A stretch of DNA of 64,000 bases from the NCBI RefSeq assembly GCF_001261735.1, contig NZ_CVRP01000007.1, positions 511,711 to 575,710 of the forward strand, given 5' to 3'. The DNA comes from Dysgonomonas sp. BGC7. Lineage in GTDB: Bacteria; Bacteroidota; Bacteroidia; Bacteroidales; Dysgonomonadaceae. The notes beneath the pieces are model-generated. The model was not told the DNA's origin and made no database searches. It saw only the letters and a list, made by a program, of their open reading frames with translations. The position numbers and the translations under genes were made by a program. This document shows, in pieces, positions 44,751-53,725 of this stretch (within the stretch, counting starts at the first letter, position 1; every line of letters starts with the position of its first letter).

Positions 44751-45734
44751 TTAATTTATATCAAATAAAGGTATATTGTCCATAATAGAAAAAAGCTCTT
44801 CGACAGATTCGGTACGTAACATTGTTACTCGTGTTTTCTTAAAATCAGGAATGCCCTTAAATAGAGAACTTGCGGCCAAATGTCTACGGCTGTGTATAAT
44901 GCCGCCACGCTCACCTGAGTATTCAATATTTTTGTTTATCATATTTTTGAGGACATCCAAATACCAACTGAATTCTTTTTTAGGCAGTAATTCTCCTGTT
45001 GCGAGATAGTGCTTTGTTTCTTCAAATATCCATGGGCTACCAATACTTCCTCGTCCTATCATTACGGCGTCTACTCCCGTTTCTTCGAATCGTTTTTTTG
45101 CAATCTCAGGAGTGGTTATATCTCCATTTCCTATTATTGGAATATGCATGCGGGGATTGTTCTTTACTGCACCTATCAGAGACCAGTCTGCTTCACCCGA
45201 ATACATCTGTGCACGTGTACGTCCATGTATGGTGAGAGCTTGTATTCCGGTATCCTGAAGCTGTTCAGCCAGCTCTACTATAATACGAGAATCGTTATCC
45301 CAACCCAGTCGTGTTTTTACAGTCACGGGTATATTCACTGCTTTTACTACAGCCTTGGTTATCTCTATCATCAGATCGGGCGTCTTCATCATACCCGAAC
45401 CTGCTCCTTTTCCTGCAACTTTTTTTACAGGGCAACCAAAGTTTATATCGAGAATGTCGGGACTGACTTCTTCACATATTTTGGCAGCCTCAACCATTGG
45501 CTCTACTTCACGCCCGTATATCTGTATTGCTACGGGACGCTCGGCATCTGTTATCGCAAGCTTTTCTTTTGTTTTATTTACATGACGTATAAGAGCATCA
45601 CTTGATACAAACTCGGTATAAACCATATCTGCTCCAAATCCTTTGCAGGTAAGCCGAAAACCCATATCGGTCACATCCTCCATCGGAGCAAGAAATACGG
45701 GGTTATCTCCAAATTTTATATTGCCTATTTTCAT
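44751..45734 (-). CDS. dusB: tRNA-dihydrouridine synthase
   Basis: 327 residues, FMN-dependent TIM barrel plus C-terminal helical domain. PVFLAPMEDVTD begins the barrel, and the catalytic Cys lies in DINFGCPVKKVAGKGAGSG, the DUS signature. RAQMYSGEADW and GNGDI bind the flavin phosphate. DusB-type enzymes reduce uridines in the tRNA D-loop (position 17 in E. coli). It is preceded by bipartite element copy 3 and followed at two bases by the small membrane protein. Confidence 0.93.
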   Translation of the reverse strand: MKIGNIKFGDNPVFLAPMEDVTDMGFRLTCKGFGADMVYTEFVSSDALIRHVNKTKEKLAITDAERPVAIQIYGREVEPMVEAAKICEEVSPDILDINFGCPVKKVAGKGAGSGMMKTPDLMIEITKAVVKAVNIPVTVKTRLGWDNDSRIIVELAEQLQDTGIQALTIHGRTRAQMYSGEADWSLIGAVKNNPRMHIPIIGNGDITTPEIAKKRFEETGVDAVMIGRGSIGSPWIFEETKHYLATGELLPKKEFSWYLDVLKNMINKNIEYSGERGGIIHSRRHLAASSLFKGIPDFKKTRVTMLRTESVEELFSIMDNIPLFDIN

Positions 45735-45810
45735 CGTTTTATCTTAATCATATATTTGCAAGCTACACTTTAGCTCTGTATCTCCTACCCTTTTTCGAAA
45801 AGAAGTGGCA

Positions 45811-45906
45811 TTTTAACTAAAAGGTGACAAAAGTTACAATTTTTACTCATTTTTTGCTTGTCATTTTTATGCTACAGAGGAAAGAGTATTTTCTTTATAG
45901 ATAAAG
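45811..45906 (-). repeat. Bipartite upstream element, copy 3 (short spacing)
   Basis: Read on the minus strand: palindrome CTTTAT-CT-ATAAAG (45893-45906), then AAAATACTCTTT, a 70-bp gap, then TAACTTTTGTC and the core TTTTA-GT-TAAAA (45811-45822). The core ends 76 bp before dusB and points toward it. The 28 bases 45881-45908 differ from copy 4 at only two positions. Confidence 0.7.
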
Positions 45907-46005
45907 TTCTAAAAAAATAAATAATGAGCTATTGTATGCATCGGGATGCAAAGATAAGTATCTTTTGGTAAAGGTGGAAAATAGTATATCTTCTTAACTA
46001 TCGTA

Positions 46006-46686
46006 CTATTTCTGTTCCGGTTTTTTAGCTCTGAGCATTTCTCTCTTTCCTGGAGGACCCGGCAAACGTTCAACTTCGTACCCGGCTTGTTGCATCATTC
46101 TGCGTACAACACCTTTTGCGCAATATGTGACAAGTATGCCTCCCCAAGTGGTAATAGAATATAATTTATCAAATATTTCCTGTGTCCACATATCGGGTTG
46201 CTTGTCGGGGGCAAATGCATCAAAATATATAATATCAATATTTTCTATAGAAGAAAGGTCGAAGGAGGTAAGGTCTGCCTGTATCTTTTTTAGATGAAAT
46301 TGTGGGGTGATCTGTATCTCTTCATTCCAGTCGCATTCATGTAATTTATAGAATAAAGACTTGTTTTCTGAAGATTGACTGTCCGTATAATTTAGTTTGC
46401 TGATGATGGAAAAAGGCAAAGGGTATAATTCTATTCCTGTATAGTGTATTGCTTTGCTTTCCTTTTGGGATTCTAATAAGGTGAGAAATGTATTTAGCCC
46501 TGTTCCAAAGCCTACTTCGAGTATCTTTATATCTTCTTTCCTGCAGGTCTGAAATCCTGTATTGATAAAAATATGGACAGATTCCTGTACAGCACCGTTA
46601 GTGGAGTGGTAATGTTCGTTAAGGGTGGGTACAAAAAGAGTGTGAGACCCATCCGATGTTAGCTCTATTTCAGGTTTCACACTCAT
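46006..46686 (-). CDS. mnmD: tRNA (mnm5s2U34)-methyltransferase, stand-alone MnmD type
   Basis: 226 residues, matching only the methyltransferase half of bifunctional MnmC. The SAM motif LEVGFGTGLNTF is at about 60-71, the catalytic-acid block FDAFAPDKQPDMW follows, and the C-terminal GPPGKREMLRA ends the domain. It puts the last methyl group on wobble uridine. No FAD oxidase half is present. It is third in the run porV-ispF-mnmD, with 13 bp after ispF. Confidence 0.88.
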   Translation of the reverse strand: MSVKPEIELTSDGSHTLFVPTLNEHYHSTNGAVQESVHIFINTGFQTCRKEDIKILEVGFGTGLNTFLTLLESQKESKAIHYTGIELYPLPFSIISKLNYTDSQSSENKSLFYKLHECDWNEEIQITPQFHLKKIQADLTSFDLSSIENIDIIYFDAFAPDKQPDMWTQEIFDKLYSITTWGGILVTYCAKGVVRRMMQQAGYEVERLPGPPGKREMLRAKKPEQK

Positions 46687-46699
46687 TGTCAGATCGTGT

Positions 46700-47185
46700 T
46701 TAATTATCTGTTTTTTCTATCAAAGCAACTGCATAAGCAGCAAAGCCTTCTTCTCTTCCTACAAATCCCATTCTCTCGGAAGTTGTAGCTTTTATAGATA
46801 TGTCATCTATTGATATTTCCAATATATCTGCCATTGTTTTCTGCATGTCAGGTATATGAGGGTTTATCTTAGGACGTTCGGCACAGATTGTAGCATCTAT
46901 GTTTCCGATTCGATATCCTTTTTCAGACACAACTTCGAGTGTCTTCTTTAGTAATATCTTACTGTCGATGTCCTTGTATTCTCCTGCTGTATCAGGAAAA
47001 TGGAATCCTATATCTCTGAGGTTAGCTGCGCCTAATATAGCGTCACACACAGCATGAATAAGGACATCCGCATCTGAATGTCCTAATAGTCCCTGAGTAT
47101 GTTCGATCTTTACACCTCCTAGCCACAAATCTCTATTATCGGCTAAACGATGTACATCGTAACCAAAACCTACTCTTATTTTCAT
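46700..47185 (-). CDS. ispF: 2-C-methyl-D-erythritol 2,4-cyclodiphosphate synthase
   Basis: 161 residues, typical size. The zinc ligands are D10 and H12 (GYDVHRL) and a later His in GHSDADVLIHAVCDA. The C-terminal KATTSERMGFVGREEG is the second signature. It closes the ring in the non-mevalonate isoprenoid pathway. It lies 24 bp after porV. Confidence 0.97.
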   Translation of the reverse strand: MKIRVGFGYDVHRLADNRDLWLGGVKIEHTQGLLGHSDADVLIHAVCDAILGAANLRDIGFHFPDTAGEYKDIDSKILLKKTLEVVSEKGYRIGNIDATICAERPKINPHIPDMQKTMADILEISIDDISIKATTSERMGFVGREEGFAAYAVALIEKTDN

Positions 47186-47209
47186 TGTTTCAGTATTCTG
47201 TTCGTTGTA

Positions 47210-48403
47210 TTATTTAAATAAATTTTTCATTGCGTCTATGTCAAAAGCAAGAGAGAAACGCAGAGTCTGGTCTAGCGGATTCTGTTGTGCAGTAGCTAAC
47301 ATATAAGCAACATCCAACTGGAATGCAGTAAGTTTAAATCCGGCACCAAAAGACATATATTGTCTGTTACCTTTCATTTTGTTTTCATGGAAATATCCTG
47401 TGCGAAGACGAAACTTGTTGTCGTAGTCATATTCAGCACCTAAGGACCACATAATTTCTTTAAGTTCTTCAGAAAATCCACCGGGAGCATCACCAAAAGA
47501 CTTAAATATGCCTGAAATAGGGTTACCTGTTCTATAGTCTTTCATATCGTTATCATATTTGGCTTTCATCTCATTGTATTCTTCATCAGTTTGCCCTTCA
47601 CCTCTTTCTTTAAGGACAGGAGGAGTAGGTACAAGGTATTTATTGAGGTCTACACTGAATGATAGAGTGCTTACATCGTTTACCGGATACATAAGAGATG
47701 CTCCTACACGAAGGTTTGTTGGAAGATAATCATTTCTACTACCTCCATCTGTTGAAATTTTAGTACCGATATTTGATATATTGAATCCAAAACTTAATAA
47801 GCTTTCCGATTGGCCTATGTTTATATAAGATTCATTGTATCCGGCCACATCTGCTGCCCATGCATTTCCGGCCGATATTTCTTCATTTGCTCCCGAATAG
47901 TCGGTGCGGATGTAACGTACTGTTACCCCCCCTGAGAACGTTTCTGTCAATTTGCGGGAATAGCCTATGTCGAAAGCCATTTCGTAAGGAGCAACTTTTT
48001 GTAAAAATTCACCGTATTGGTCAGTAATATTTACATCTCCTATCGAGAAATAACGGATAGATGCACTAAGCGCCTGATTGTTTTCATTTCCTAGTTTGTA
48101 GTAGCCAACTCCATATACAAGCGCTACTTCATTTACTATTTTTCTCAACCAAGGAGTGTAGGAAAGTCCAAATCCGGCTTTACTCGGTGAAAAAGCATAT
48201 TTTGCAGGATTCCAGTGTTGCGAATAAACATCGGGTGCAGTAGCTACACCTGCATCTCCCATACCTCCACCTCTGGCATCAGGTGCTATAACCAACGATG
48301 GCATAGCTGTTGGTATAGGATTTATATTATCCTGTGCAAAGGCTGTAAATGCGCTAAGAAGACAAGCATTAATCAGCAAGGCTTTCTTTAAAATAGTTTT
48401 CAT
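47210..48403 (-). CDS. porV: Type IX secretion system outer membrane protein PorV
   Basis: 397 residues, signal peptide ending AFAQ, then a FadL-like 14-stranded barrel. The N-terminus of the mature protein holds PSLVIAPDARGGGMGDAGVAT and WNPAKYAF, typical of PorV/LptO. PorV takes folded T9SS cargo from the translocon and hands it to the sortase PorU. Its presence means that the organism secretes by T9SS. The pairing porV-ispF-mnmD is seen here but not functionally connected. Confidence 0.92.
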   Translation of the reverse strand: MKTILKKALLINACLLSAFTAFAQDNINPIPTAMPSLVIAPDARGGGMGDAGVATAPDVYSQHWNPAKYAFSPSKAGFGLSYTPWLRKIVNEVALVYGVGYYKLGNENNQALSASIRYFSIGDVNITDQYGEFLQKVAPYEMAFDIGYSRKLTETFSGGVTVRYIRTDYSGANEEISAGNAWAADVAGYNESYINIGQSESLLSFGFNISNIGTKISTDGGSRNDYLPTNLRVGASLMYPVNDVSTLSFSVDLNKYLVPTPPVLKERGEGQTDEEYNEMKAKYDNDMKDYRTGNPISGIFKSFGDAPGGFSEELKEIMWSLGAEYDYDNKFRLRTGYFHENKMKGNRQYMSFGAGFKLTAFQLDVAYMLATAQQNPLDQTLRFSLAFDIDAMKNLFK

Positions 48404-48539
48404 TTATTCTTTTTTAATTTTAGTAATCAATCAAATTTGGTTAAGGTGTTCGTTGTTTCCTTTATTTATAAAGGAGAACTCCATTTTATGATATTTATTG
48501 TTTCTATTTCTCTTTTTAACATTTATAGCTTAATATATT

Positions 48540-49166
48540 CTAACATATATGTAGGTCTAAAAGTTTTTGACCTTCCACATTTCCGCATAGATGGTCTCCA
48601 ATAGATACTTTACCTACACCTGCCGGAGTTCCTGTAAATATAAGATCCCCTGTCTTTAAAGTGAAAAAGCGGCTTGCATAGGCTATAATTTTATCTACGG
48701 AATGTATCATTTCTGTAGTATGTCCTATTTGTACTACCTTTTCGTTTATCGAAAGTTCAAAATTTAAATTGTCAATGCTCTTTTCTAACTTATCTTTGGA
48801 TATAAATGATCCTATTGCAGCAGAATTGTCGAAAGCTTTGGATATTTCCCAAGGTAAGCTCTTCTTCTTTAGTTCCAACTGTATGTCTCGGGCTGTGAAA
48901 TCTATTCCAATGGTTATTTCATTATAATATCTGTGAGCAAAGCGTTCGGCTATGTTTTTTCCCATTTTATCAATTCTTACTACAAGTTCTGCTTCATAGT
49001 GTATGTCGGATGAGAAATCGGGAATATAAAAATTTTGCTTGTCTGCAACTAAAAGAGCAGTGTCGGGTTTCATAAAAAGAACAGGGTCATCCTCTTTTTT
49101 AGATAACTCTCTTTGCATTTCTTTGTTGTGAGACTGATAATTGAGTCCTACGCAAATTATTTTCAT
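48540..49166 (-). CDS. Fumarylacetoacetate hydrolase family protein
   Basis: 208 residues, a single FAH domain. KIICVGLNY begins the fold; YEAELVVRIDK has the acidic metal ligands; FTARDIQ and FTGTPAGVGKV are family hallmarks. Small proteins of this type are oxaloacetate tautomerases/acylpyruvate hydrolases; the precise substrate is unknown. A minus-strand TATATTTG box (49298-49305) precedes it. The 136 bp before porV hold a small CCTTTA/TAAAGG inverted repeat and nothing else clear. Confidence 0.85.
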   Translation of the reverse strand: MKIICVGLNYQSHNKEMQRELSKKEDDPVLFMKPDTALLVADKQNFYIPDFSSDIHYEAELVVRIDKMGKNIAERFAHRYYNEITIGIDFTARDIQLELKKKSLPWEISKAFDNSAAIGSFISKDKLEKSIDNLNFELSINEKVVQIGHTTEMIHSVDKIIAYASRFFTLKTGDLIFTGTPAGVGKVSIGDHLCGNVEGQKLLDLHIC

Positions 49167-49297
49167 TTGTAGTGATTGGTAAGTTAGGGTCTTAAGACCG
49201 GCTTTTGTCTATTCTTGTATAAGTTCTAATTAGGAGTCATAAATTAGAATATGATACTAATTGTTACTATACATCCGGATATGTCCTTAATTCAGAG

Positions 49298-49305
49298 CAA
49301 ATATA
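49298..49305 (-). promoter_or_regulatory. Putative -7 box for the FAH-family gene
   Basis: TATATTTG on the minus strand matches TAnnTTTG, 131 bp before the FAH start and just after the glycosyltransferase stop. The resulting leader would be long for this window. Confidence 0.4.
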
Positions 49306-49313
49306 CGTAAGTT

Positions 49314-50051
49314 TTATTGCTTTTTCTTAATGCCTCCAAATAATTGTCTGAATCTCATAGTTAATACTCCAAAAACGCCTTCTGCAAATATACCTGAATT
49401 CATTTTAGATGTGCCTAGCATTCTGTTCACGAATACTATAGATACTTCTTTAATGTTGAACCCCAAACAATAGGCTGTGTATTTCATTTCCACTTGAAAA
49501 GCATAGCCCTTGAAACGTATGTTGTCCAGATCTATTGTTTCTAAAACCTTCCTTCTGTAGCATACAAATCCGGCAGTGGCATCCTTCACCTTCATACCTG
49601 TAACAATGCGTACATATTTAGATGCAAAATAAGACATAAGCACACGCCCCATAGGCCAGTTCACAACATTTACGCCACTATAGTAACGTGATCCTACAGC
49701 CAAATCCGCTCCTTCGTTAGCACATGCTGTATAGAGCTTTAGTAGGTCGTTAGGATTGTGAGAAAAGTCAGCATCCATTTCGAATATATATTCATACGAA
49801 CGATCCAATACCCATTTGAACCCTGCTATATATGCCGTTCCCAATCCTAGCTTTCCTGAACGCTCAATCAAGGAAAGGCGTCCTGGAAATTCTGTTTGCA
49901 GCCGTTTTACTATATCGGCAGTTCCATCAGGCGATCCGTCGTCGATAATAAGAATATCAAATTCTTTTGGCAAGTCGAATACCGCTTTTATTATAGCCTC
50001 TATATTTTCCTTTTCGTTGTAGGTTGGTATTATTACTATCGAGTCTGGCAT
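49314..50051 (-). CDS. Polyprenol monophosphomannose synthase-like glycosyltransferase (GT2)
   Basis: 245 residues, GT-A fold. IIPTYNEKENIEAII begins the nucleotide-binding part; DDGSPDGT and the metal motif DAD in MDADFSHNP follow. The C-terminal GTSKMNSGIFAEG is close to dolichol-phosphate mannose synthase. There is no C-terminal membrane domain. It would load a sugar onto a polyprenyl phosphate for periplasmic glycan work, possibly protein O-glycosylation, which is common in Bacteroidota. Confidence 0.88.
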   Translation of the reverse strand: MPDSIVIIPTYNEKENIEAIIKAVFDLPKEFDILIIDDGSPDGTADIVKRLQTEFPGRLSLIERSGKLGLGTAYIAGFKWVLDRSYEYIFEMDADFSHNPNDLLKLYTACANEGADLAVGSRYYSGVNVVNWPMGRVLMSYFASKYVRIVTGMKVKDATAGFVCYRRKVLETIDLDNIRFKGYAFQVEMKYTAYCLGFNIKEVSIVFVNRMLGTSKMNSGIFAEGVFGVLTMRFRQLFGGIKKKQ

Positions 50052-50081
50052 ATCCTTATTTCCTTGATTGTATTTAAGTCA

Positions 50082-50089
50082 CAAATGTA
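50082..50089 (-). promoter_or_regulatory. Putative -7 box for the GT2 gene
   Basis: TACATTTG on the minus strand, 30 bp before the start codon, matches TAnnTTTG. A TTTG occurs upstream, but with 14-bp spacing rather than 19-21. Confidence 0.45.
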
Positions 50090-50279
50090 GCATTTAAAGA
50101 TTTCAAAAGAGGAAAATATTGACTAAAAATATTAAAAATGAGTACTCTTCTCATACCTACTATCTTCGTTTTTATATGATAGATAAAAATAAATTAACCC
50201 TGTTTATGGAATTTTTGAAGTTTTAATATCTATAAGGTAAAAAAGGGGAAGATTTAATAACAATTTAAAACTTACAGTC

Positions 50280-51131
50280 ATGAAAAAATCATTAAACTTA
50301 AATTCCGCCGAATGGTGTGATGTTATTTTTGAAGGTAAAAATAAATCATATGGAGCATTCGAATTGAGACAGTCTTCCGGCAAAAGGCATGTGATTGCTT
50401 TTGGTATCATCGGAGTGTTGGTGTTGTTCATCGCATTTCTTCCCTCTATATTGAGTACAATTAAAGCTGCTAAGAGCGATTATAATGGAGGCATCGATGG
50501 TGTTTATTCTGTAGTACAGGTAGATAATAAGAAAGATGAATTGATAGCCGATATAGTAAAGCCTGATATTCCTGAACCACCGGTATATAGAAAAATGGAG
50601 AAGTTTGTGCCGCCGACTATTGTAGATCAGAATGAGGTTGCGGATGATGATCCGGAAATGGCAAGTGTGTCAGATGTTCTGGATAATAAGGAAGCAGTAG
50701 TGGGTGCATTTACTGTAAAGGAAGGATCTACAGATCCGACAGCAGAATTGAAGAAATTTGCTACTGATGTAATGGGTGAGGGCAGTGGTAAAGGTGGAGG
50801 AAATGAAGATGCGAAGCCTATTTTGGTTGCTGAAATTCCTCCTCAGTTTCCCGGAGGTATCGAAGAAATGTATAAGTATATAGCTCAAAATTTGAAATAT
50901 CCGATAGTAGATCAGGAAATGGGAATAGAAGGTCGTGTAACGATACAGTTTGTAGTGAGCAAGACAGGTGATATATCTGACATCCAATTGAAGAAAGGAG
51001 TAAGTGTCAACTGTGACAAGGAAGCGGTAAGGGTGATAAAAAGTATGCCAAAATGGATTCCTGGAATGCAAAACGGACATAAGGTAGCTGTTTACTTTAC
51101 TATTCCGATTGTTTTCAAATTGAAATCATAA
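50280..51131 (+). CDS. Energy transducer TonB
   Basis: 283 residues. A cytoplasmic head (1-35, FELRQSSGKRH) leads to one membrane helix (about 38-62). A periplasmic linker with acidic and proline-containing stretches (about 90-185) follows, then the TonB C-terminal domain (about 195-283: PQFPGGIEEMYKYI, IEGRVTIQFVVSKTG, and VAVYFTIPIVFKL at the end). It passes proton-motive energy from ExbBD to outer-membrane transporters such as the SusC and BtuB-like proteins in this window. ExbB and ExbD are not nearby. Confidence 0.93.
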   Translation: MKKSLNLNSAEWCDVIFEGKNKSYGAFELRQSSGKRHVIAFGIIGVLVLFIAFLPSILSTIKAAKSDYNGGIDGVYSVVQVDNKKDELIADIVKPDIPEPPVYRKMEKFVPPTIVDQNEVADDDPEMASVSDVLDNKEAVVGAFTVKEGSTDPTAELKKFATDVMGEGSGKGGGNEDAKPILVAEIPPQFPGGIEEMYKYIAQNLKYPIVDQEMGIEGRVTIQFVVSKTGDISDIQLKKGVSVNCDKEAVRVIKSMPKWIPGMQNGHKVAVYFTIPIVFKLKS

Positions 51132-51158
51132 ACCTTTAACTATATTATAGAAAAGAAT

Positions 51159-51187
51159 AAAGCCGCATTGAGCGGCTTTGTTTATTT
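51159..51187. terminator. Terminator between tonB and tex
   Basis: An 8-bp stem AAAGCCGC/GCGGCTTT (51159-51166 and 51172-51179) with loop ATTGA and a T-rich tail that runs into the tex stop codon. It serves convergent genes. Confidence 0.8.
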
Positions 51188-53305
51188 TTTCATAGAAAGT
51201 TGTACTCTTTTTCTTGCCAAGTCTACAGATAATACTTTTACTTCTACATGTTGGTGCAGAGAGACTACCTCTGTAGGATCGGAAACAAAGCGGTCTGCGA
51301 GTTCCGAGATGTGTACCAGTCCGTTTTCTTTAATCCCTACATCTACGAAGCATCCGAAATTCGTTATGTTTGTAACAATTCCCGGCAATATCATGCCTTC
51401 TCTCAGGTCGTCTATTGTTCTTATACTGGGATCGAACTCAAACATCTTTATGCCTTTTCGTGGGTCACGTCCGGGCTTGTCCAGTTCGTCTATAATGTCG
51501 TTCAATGTAGGTAGTCCGACAGATGCGGTTACATATTTCTGCAAATCGAGTGATTTCTTTAGTTCTTTATTTTCTATAAGTTCTTTTACTGTGCATTTCA
51601 AATCCTTAGCCATTTGCTCTACTACATGGTAACTCTCCGGATGTACGGCAGAGTTGTCCAATGGGTTTTTTGCATTAGCAATGCGTAGAAATCCTGCACA
51701 CTGCTCAAACGCTTTTTCGCCCATGCGGGCTACTTTCATCAATTCTTTCCTTGACCCGAATGCTCCGTGTTCTGCTCTGTAACTTACTATGTTTTGTGCC
51801 AATACGGGTCCTAGTCCCGATACGTAGGTCAATAAATGCTTACTTGCTGTATTTACATTTACTCCTACAAGGTTGACGCAGCTTTCGACTGTGAGATCGA
51901 GCGAGTTTTTCAGTTTAGTCTGGTCTACATCGTGCTGATATTGCCCTACACCTATCGACTTTGGGTCTATTTTTACCAGTTCGGCCAATGGGTCCATCAG
52001 TCGCCGCCCGATAGATACTGCTCCTCTTACTGTGACGTCGTAATCGGGAAATTCTTCACGTGCTGTTTTAGAAGCGGAGTATATAGATGCCCCGTTTTCG
52101 CTGACAACGAATACTTTCACTTCTTTCTCGTATCGCAGGTTTGTTATAAATCGTTCTGTTTCGCGGCTGGCAGTACCATTACCTATGGCAATGGCATCTA
52201 TATTGTATGTTGAAACTAACTTTACCACCTTATTGCCTGCTTTCGATGTCTCGTTTTGCGGTGGGTGAGGGTATATTGTTTCATTATGCAGGAGGTTGCC
52301 TTCTGCATCGAGACAGACTAGCTTACAGCCTGTGCGGTATCCCGGATCTATACCCAACACTCTTTTCTGTCCCAAAGGTGCGGCAAGTAGCAATTGGCGA
52401 AGGTTTTCGATAAACACCCTGATAGCTTCTTCGTCCGCCTTCCCTTTCGATAGTGCTGCAAATTCGGTTTCTATCGATGGTTTCAGCAATCGCTTGTATG
52501 CGTCTTCTAGTGCATCGGCTACCTGTACAGTACATTCATTGTCGTTGCCTCCTTTCAGGAATCGCTTGTCGAGTTTTTCTAAAGCGGAATCTTCGTCCGG
52601 AGAAATATTCACACGCAGTATCCCTTCCGATTCGCCTCTTCGTATAGCCAGAATGCGGTGCGACGAGGCTTTACTTAGCTTTTCCGAATAGTCGAAATAG
52701 TCCCTGTATTTGTCTCCCTCTTCCTCTTTTCCTTTTATTACTTTGGCTGAAATTATCGCTTCACGTTCGAATATGTTGCGAATAGAGTTACGCGCGTATT
52801 CATCTTCGTTTATCCATTCGGCTATTATATCCCGTGCTCCTGTCAATGCTTCTTTGGTGTCTTTCACTTCTCCTTTTACAAAGGCTAGGGCTTTTGTTTC
52901 CACATCTATTGGTTGCTGAGCCATGATTATCTTAGCCAAGCCTTCTAATCCTTTTTTTCTTGCAATTTCAGCTCTGGTTTGTCTTTTGGGTTTGTATGGC
53001 AAGTAAATATCTTCGAGCTCAGAAGATGTCCAGCAGTTCTCTATCCTCGATTTTAGTTCTGGTGTCAGTTTTTCTTGCTCTTCTATCGATTTCAGTATAG
53101 TGTCTTTTCTTTTTACTAGCTCGTTCAGCTTATCATTTTGCTCTTTAATGGCAGCTATCTGCACTTCGTCAAGTCCTCCGGTTACCTCTTTGCGATAACG
53201 ACTGATGAAAGGTATTGTAGCACCTGAGTTGAGAAGTTCTATTGTTTTCTCTATTTGAGATGCTTTTATATTTAATGCTGATGATATAAGAGTCAATATT
53301 GTCAT
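51182..53305 (-). CDS. tex: RNA-binding transcription accessory protein Tex
   Basis: 707 residues, close to the family length. Order: N-terminal helical Tex domain (1-190), central region, YqgF/RNase H-like domain (about 320-450, LGIDPGYRTGCK), helix-hairpin-helix repeats (about 490-560, NTASKHLLTYVSGLGPVLAQ), and a C-terminal S1 RNA-binding domain (about 635-705, GMILPGIVTNITNFGCFVDVG). Tex binds nucleic acid and affects transcription and toxin or stress responses. It is the target gene of bipartite element copy 4. Confidence 0.96.
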   Translation of the reverse strand: MTILTLISSALNIKASQIEKTIELLNSGATIPFISRYRKEVTGGLDEVQIAAIKEQNDKLNELVKRKDTILKSIEEQEKLTPELKSRIENCWTSSELEDIYLPYKPKRQTRAEIARKKGLEGLAKIIMAQQPIDVETKALAFVKGEVKDTKEALTGARDIIAEWINEDEYARNSIRNIFEREAIISAKVIKGKEEEGDKYRDYFDYSEKLSKASSHRILAIRRGESEGILRVNISPDEDSALEKLDKRFLKGGNDNECTVQVADALEDAYKRLLKPSIETEFAALSKGKADEEAIRVFIENLRQLLLAAPLGQKRVLGIDPGYRTGCKLVCLDAEGNLLHNETIYPHPPQNETSKAGNKVVKLVSTYNIDAIAIGNGTASRETERFITNLRYEKEVKVFVVSENGASIYSASKTAREEFPDYDVTVRGAVSIGRRLMDPLAELVKIDPKSIGVGQYQHDVDQTKLKNSLDLTVESCVNLVGVNVNTASKHLLTYVSGLGPVLAQNIVSYRAEHGAFGSRKELMKVARMGEKAFEQCAGFLRIANAKNPLDNSAVHPESYHVVEQMAKDLKCTVKELIENKELKKSLDLQKYVTASVGLPTLNDIIDELDKPGRDPRKGIKMFEFDPSIRTIDDLREGMILPGIVTNITNFGCFVDVGIKENGLVHISELADRFVSDPTEVVSLHQHVEVKVLSVDLARKRVQLSMKK

Positions 53306-53411
53306 AATTGTATTGTTTCATTTGTAAAAAAAGCATGGCAAAGATAAATAAAAATAACTAATACGATTTAGACGTGGCTTTATTCAGAATATAGTTTTAT
53401 CAGTTCTGCTA

Positions 53412-53576
53412 TGTCAGGTTTTTAACTAAAACCTGACAAAGTTGTACTCTTTTACACATAAATAAAAAGAGCTAAGTACTACTACTTTTGCTCTATGGTT
53501 AAATTAAAAATTGAAACAGTTTCTGTTACTACTACGAACCTTATTCCCGAAAAGAGTATTTCCTTTACAGATAAAG
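53412..53576 (-). repeat. Bipartite upstream element, copy 4 (long spacing)
   Basis: Read on the minus strand: left half CTTTAT-CT-GTAAAG (53563-53576) followed by GAAATACTCTTTT, a 131-bp gap, then CAACTTTGTC and core TTTTA-GT-TAAAA (53420-53431). In this copy the core sits inside a perfect 11-bp inverted repeat TGTCAGGTTTT/AAAACCTGACA (53412-53438) with a 5-nt loop. The core ends 114 bp before tex. With the S41 protease promoter this fills most of the 420-bp gap. Confidence 0.72.
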
Positions 53577-53679
53577 TTGTCGGGATTTTGTAGTCAACTT
53601 CTTTGTTTTCACTTTTTTTGTTAAATATAAGCTATATATAATAGTGTTAAATTTCAGTTTTTATAAAAAAAAGCATTCC

Positions 53680-53710
53680 TTTGTGTTGTTTTAAAGTTTA
53701 CGTATATTTT
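53680..53710 (+). promoter_or_regulatory. Promoter of the S41 protease gene
   Basis: TTTG (53680-53683), a 19-bp spacer, then TATATTTT (53703-53710), one mismatch from TAnnTTTG. It lies 15 bp before the start codon. Confidence 0.55.
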
Positions 53711-53725
53711 ATATATAAATAATAA

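Noticed and set aside
45009-45605. Plus-strand open frame of about 198 codons
   Set aside because: It lies entirely opposite dusB, with Cys/Tyr-rich composition typical of an antisense shadow.
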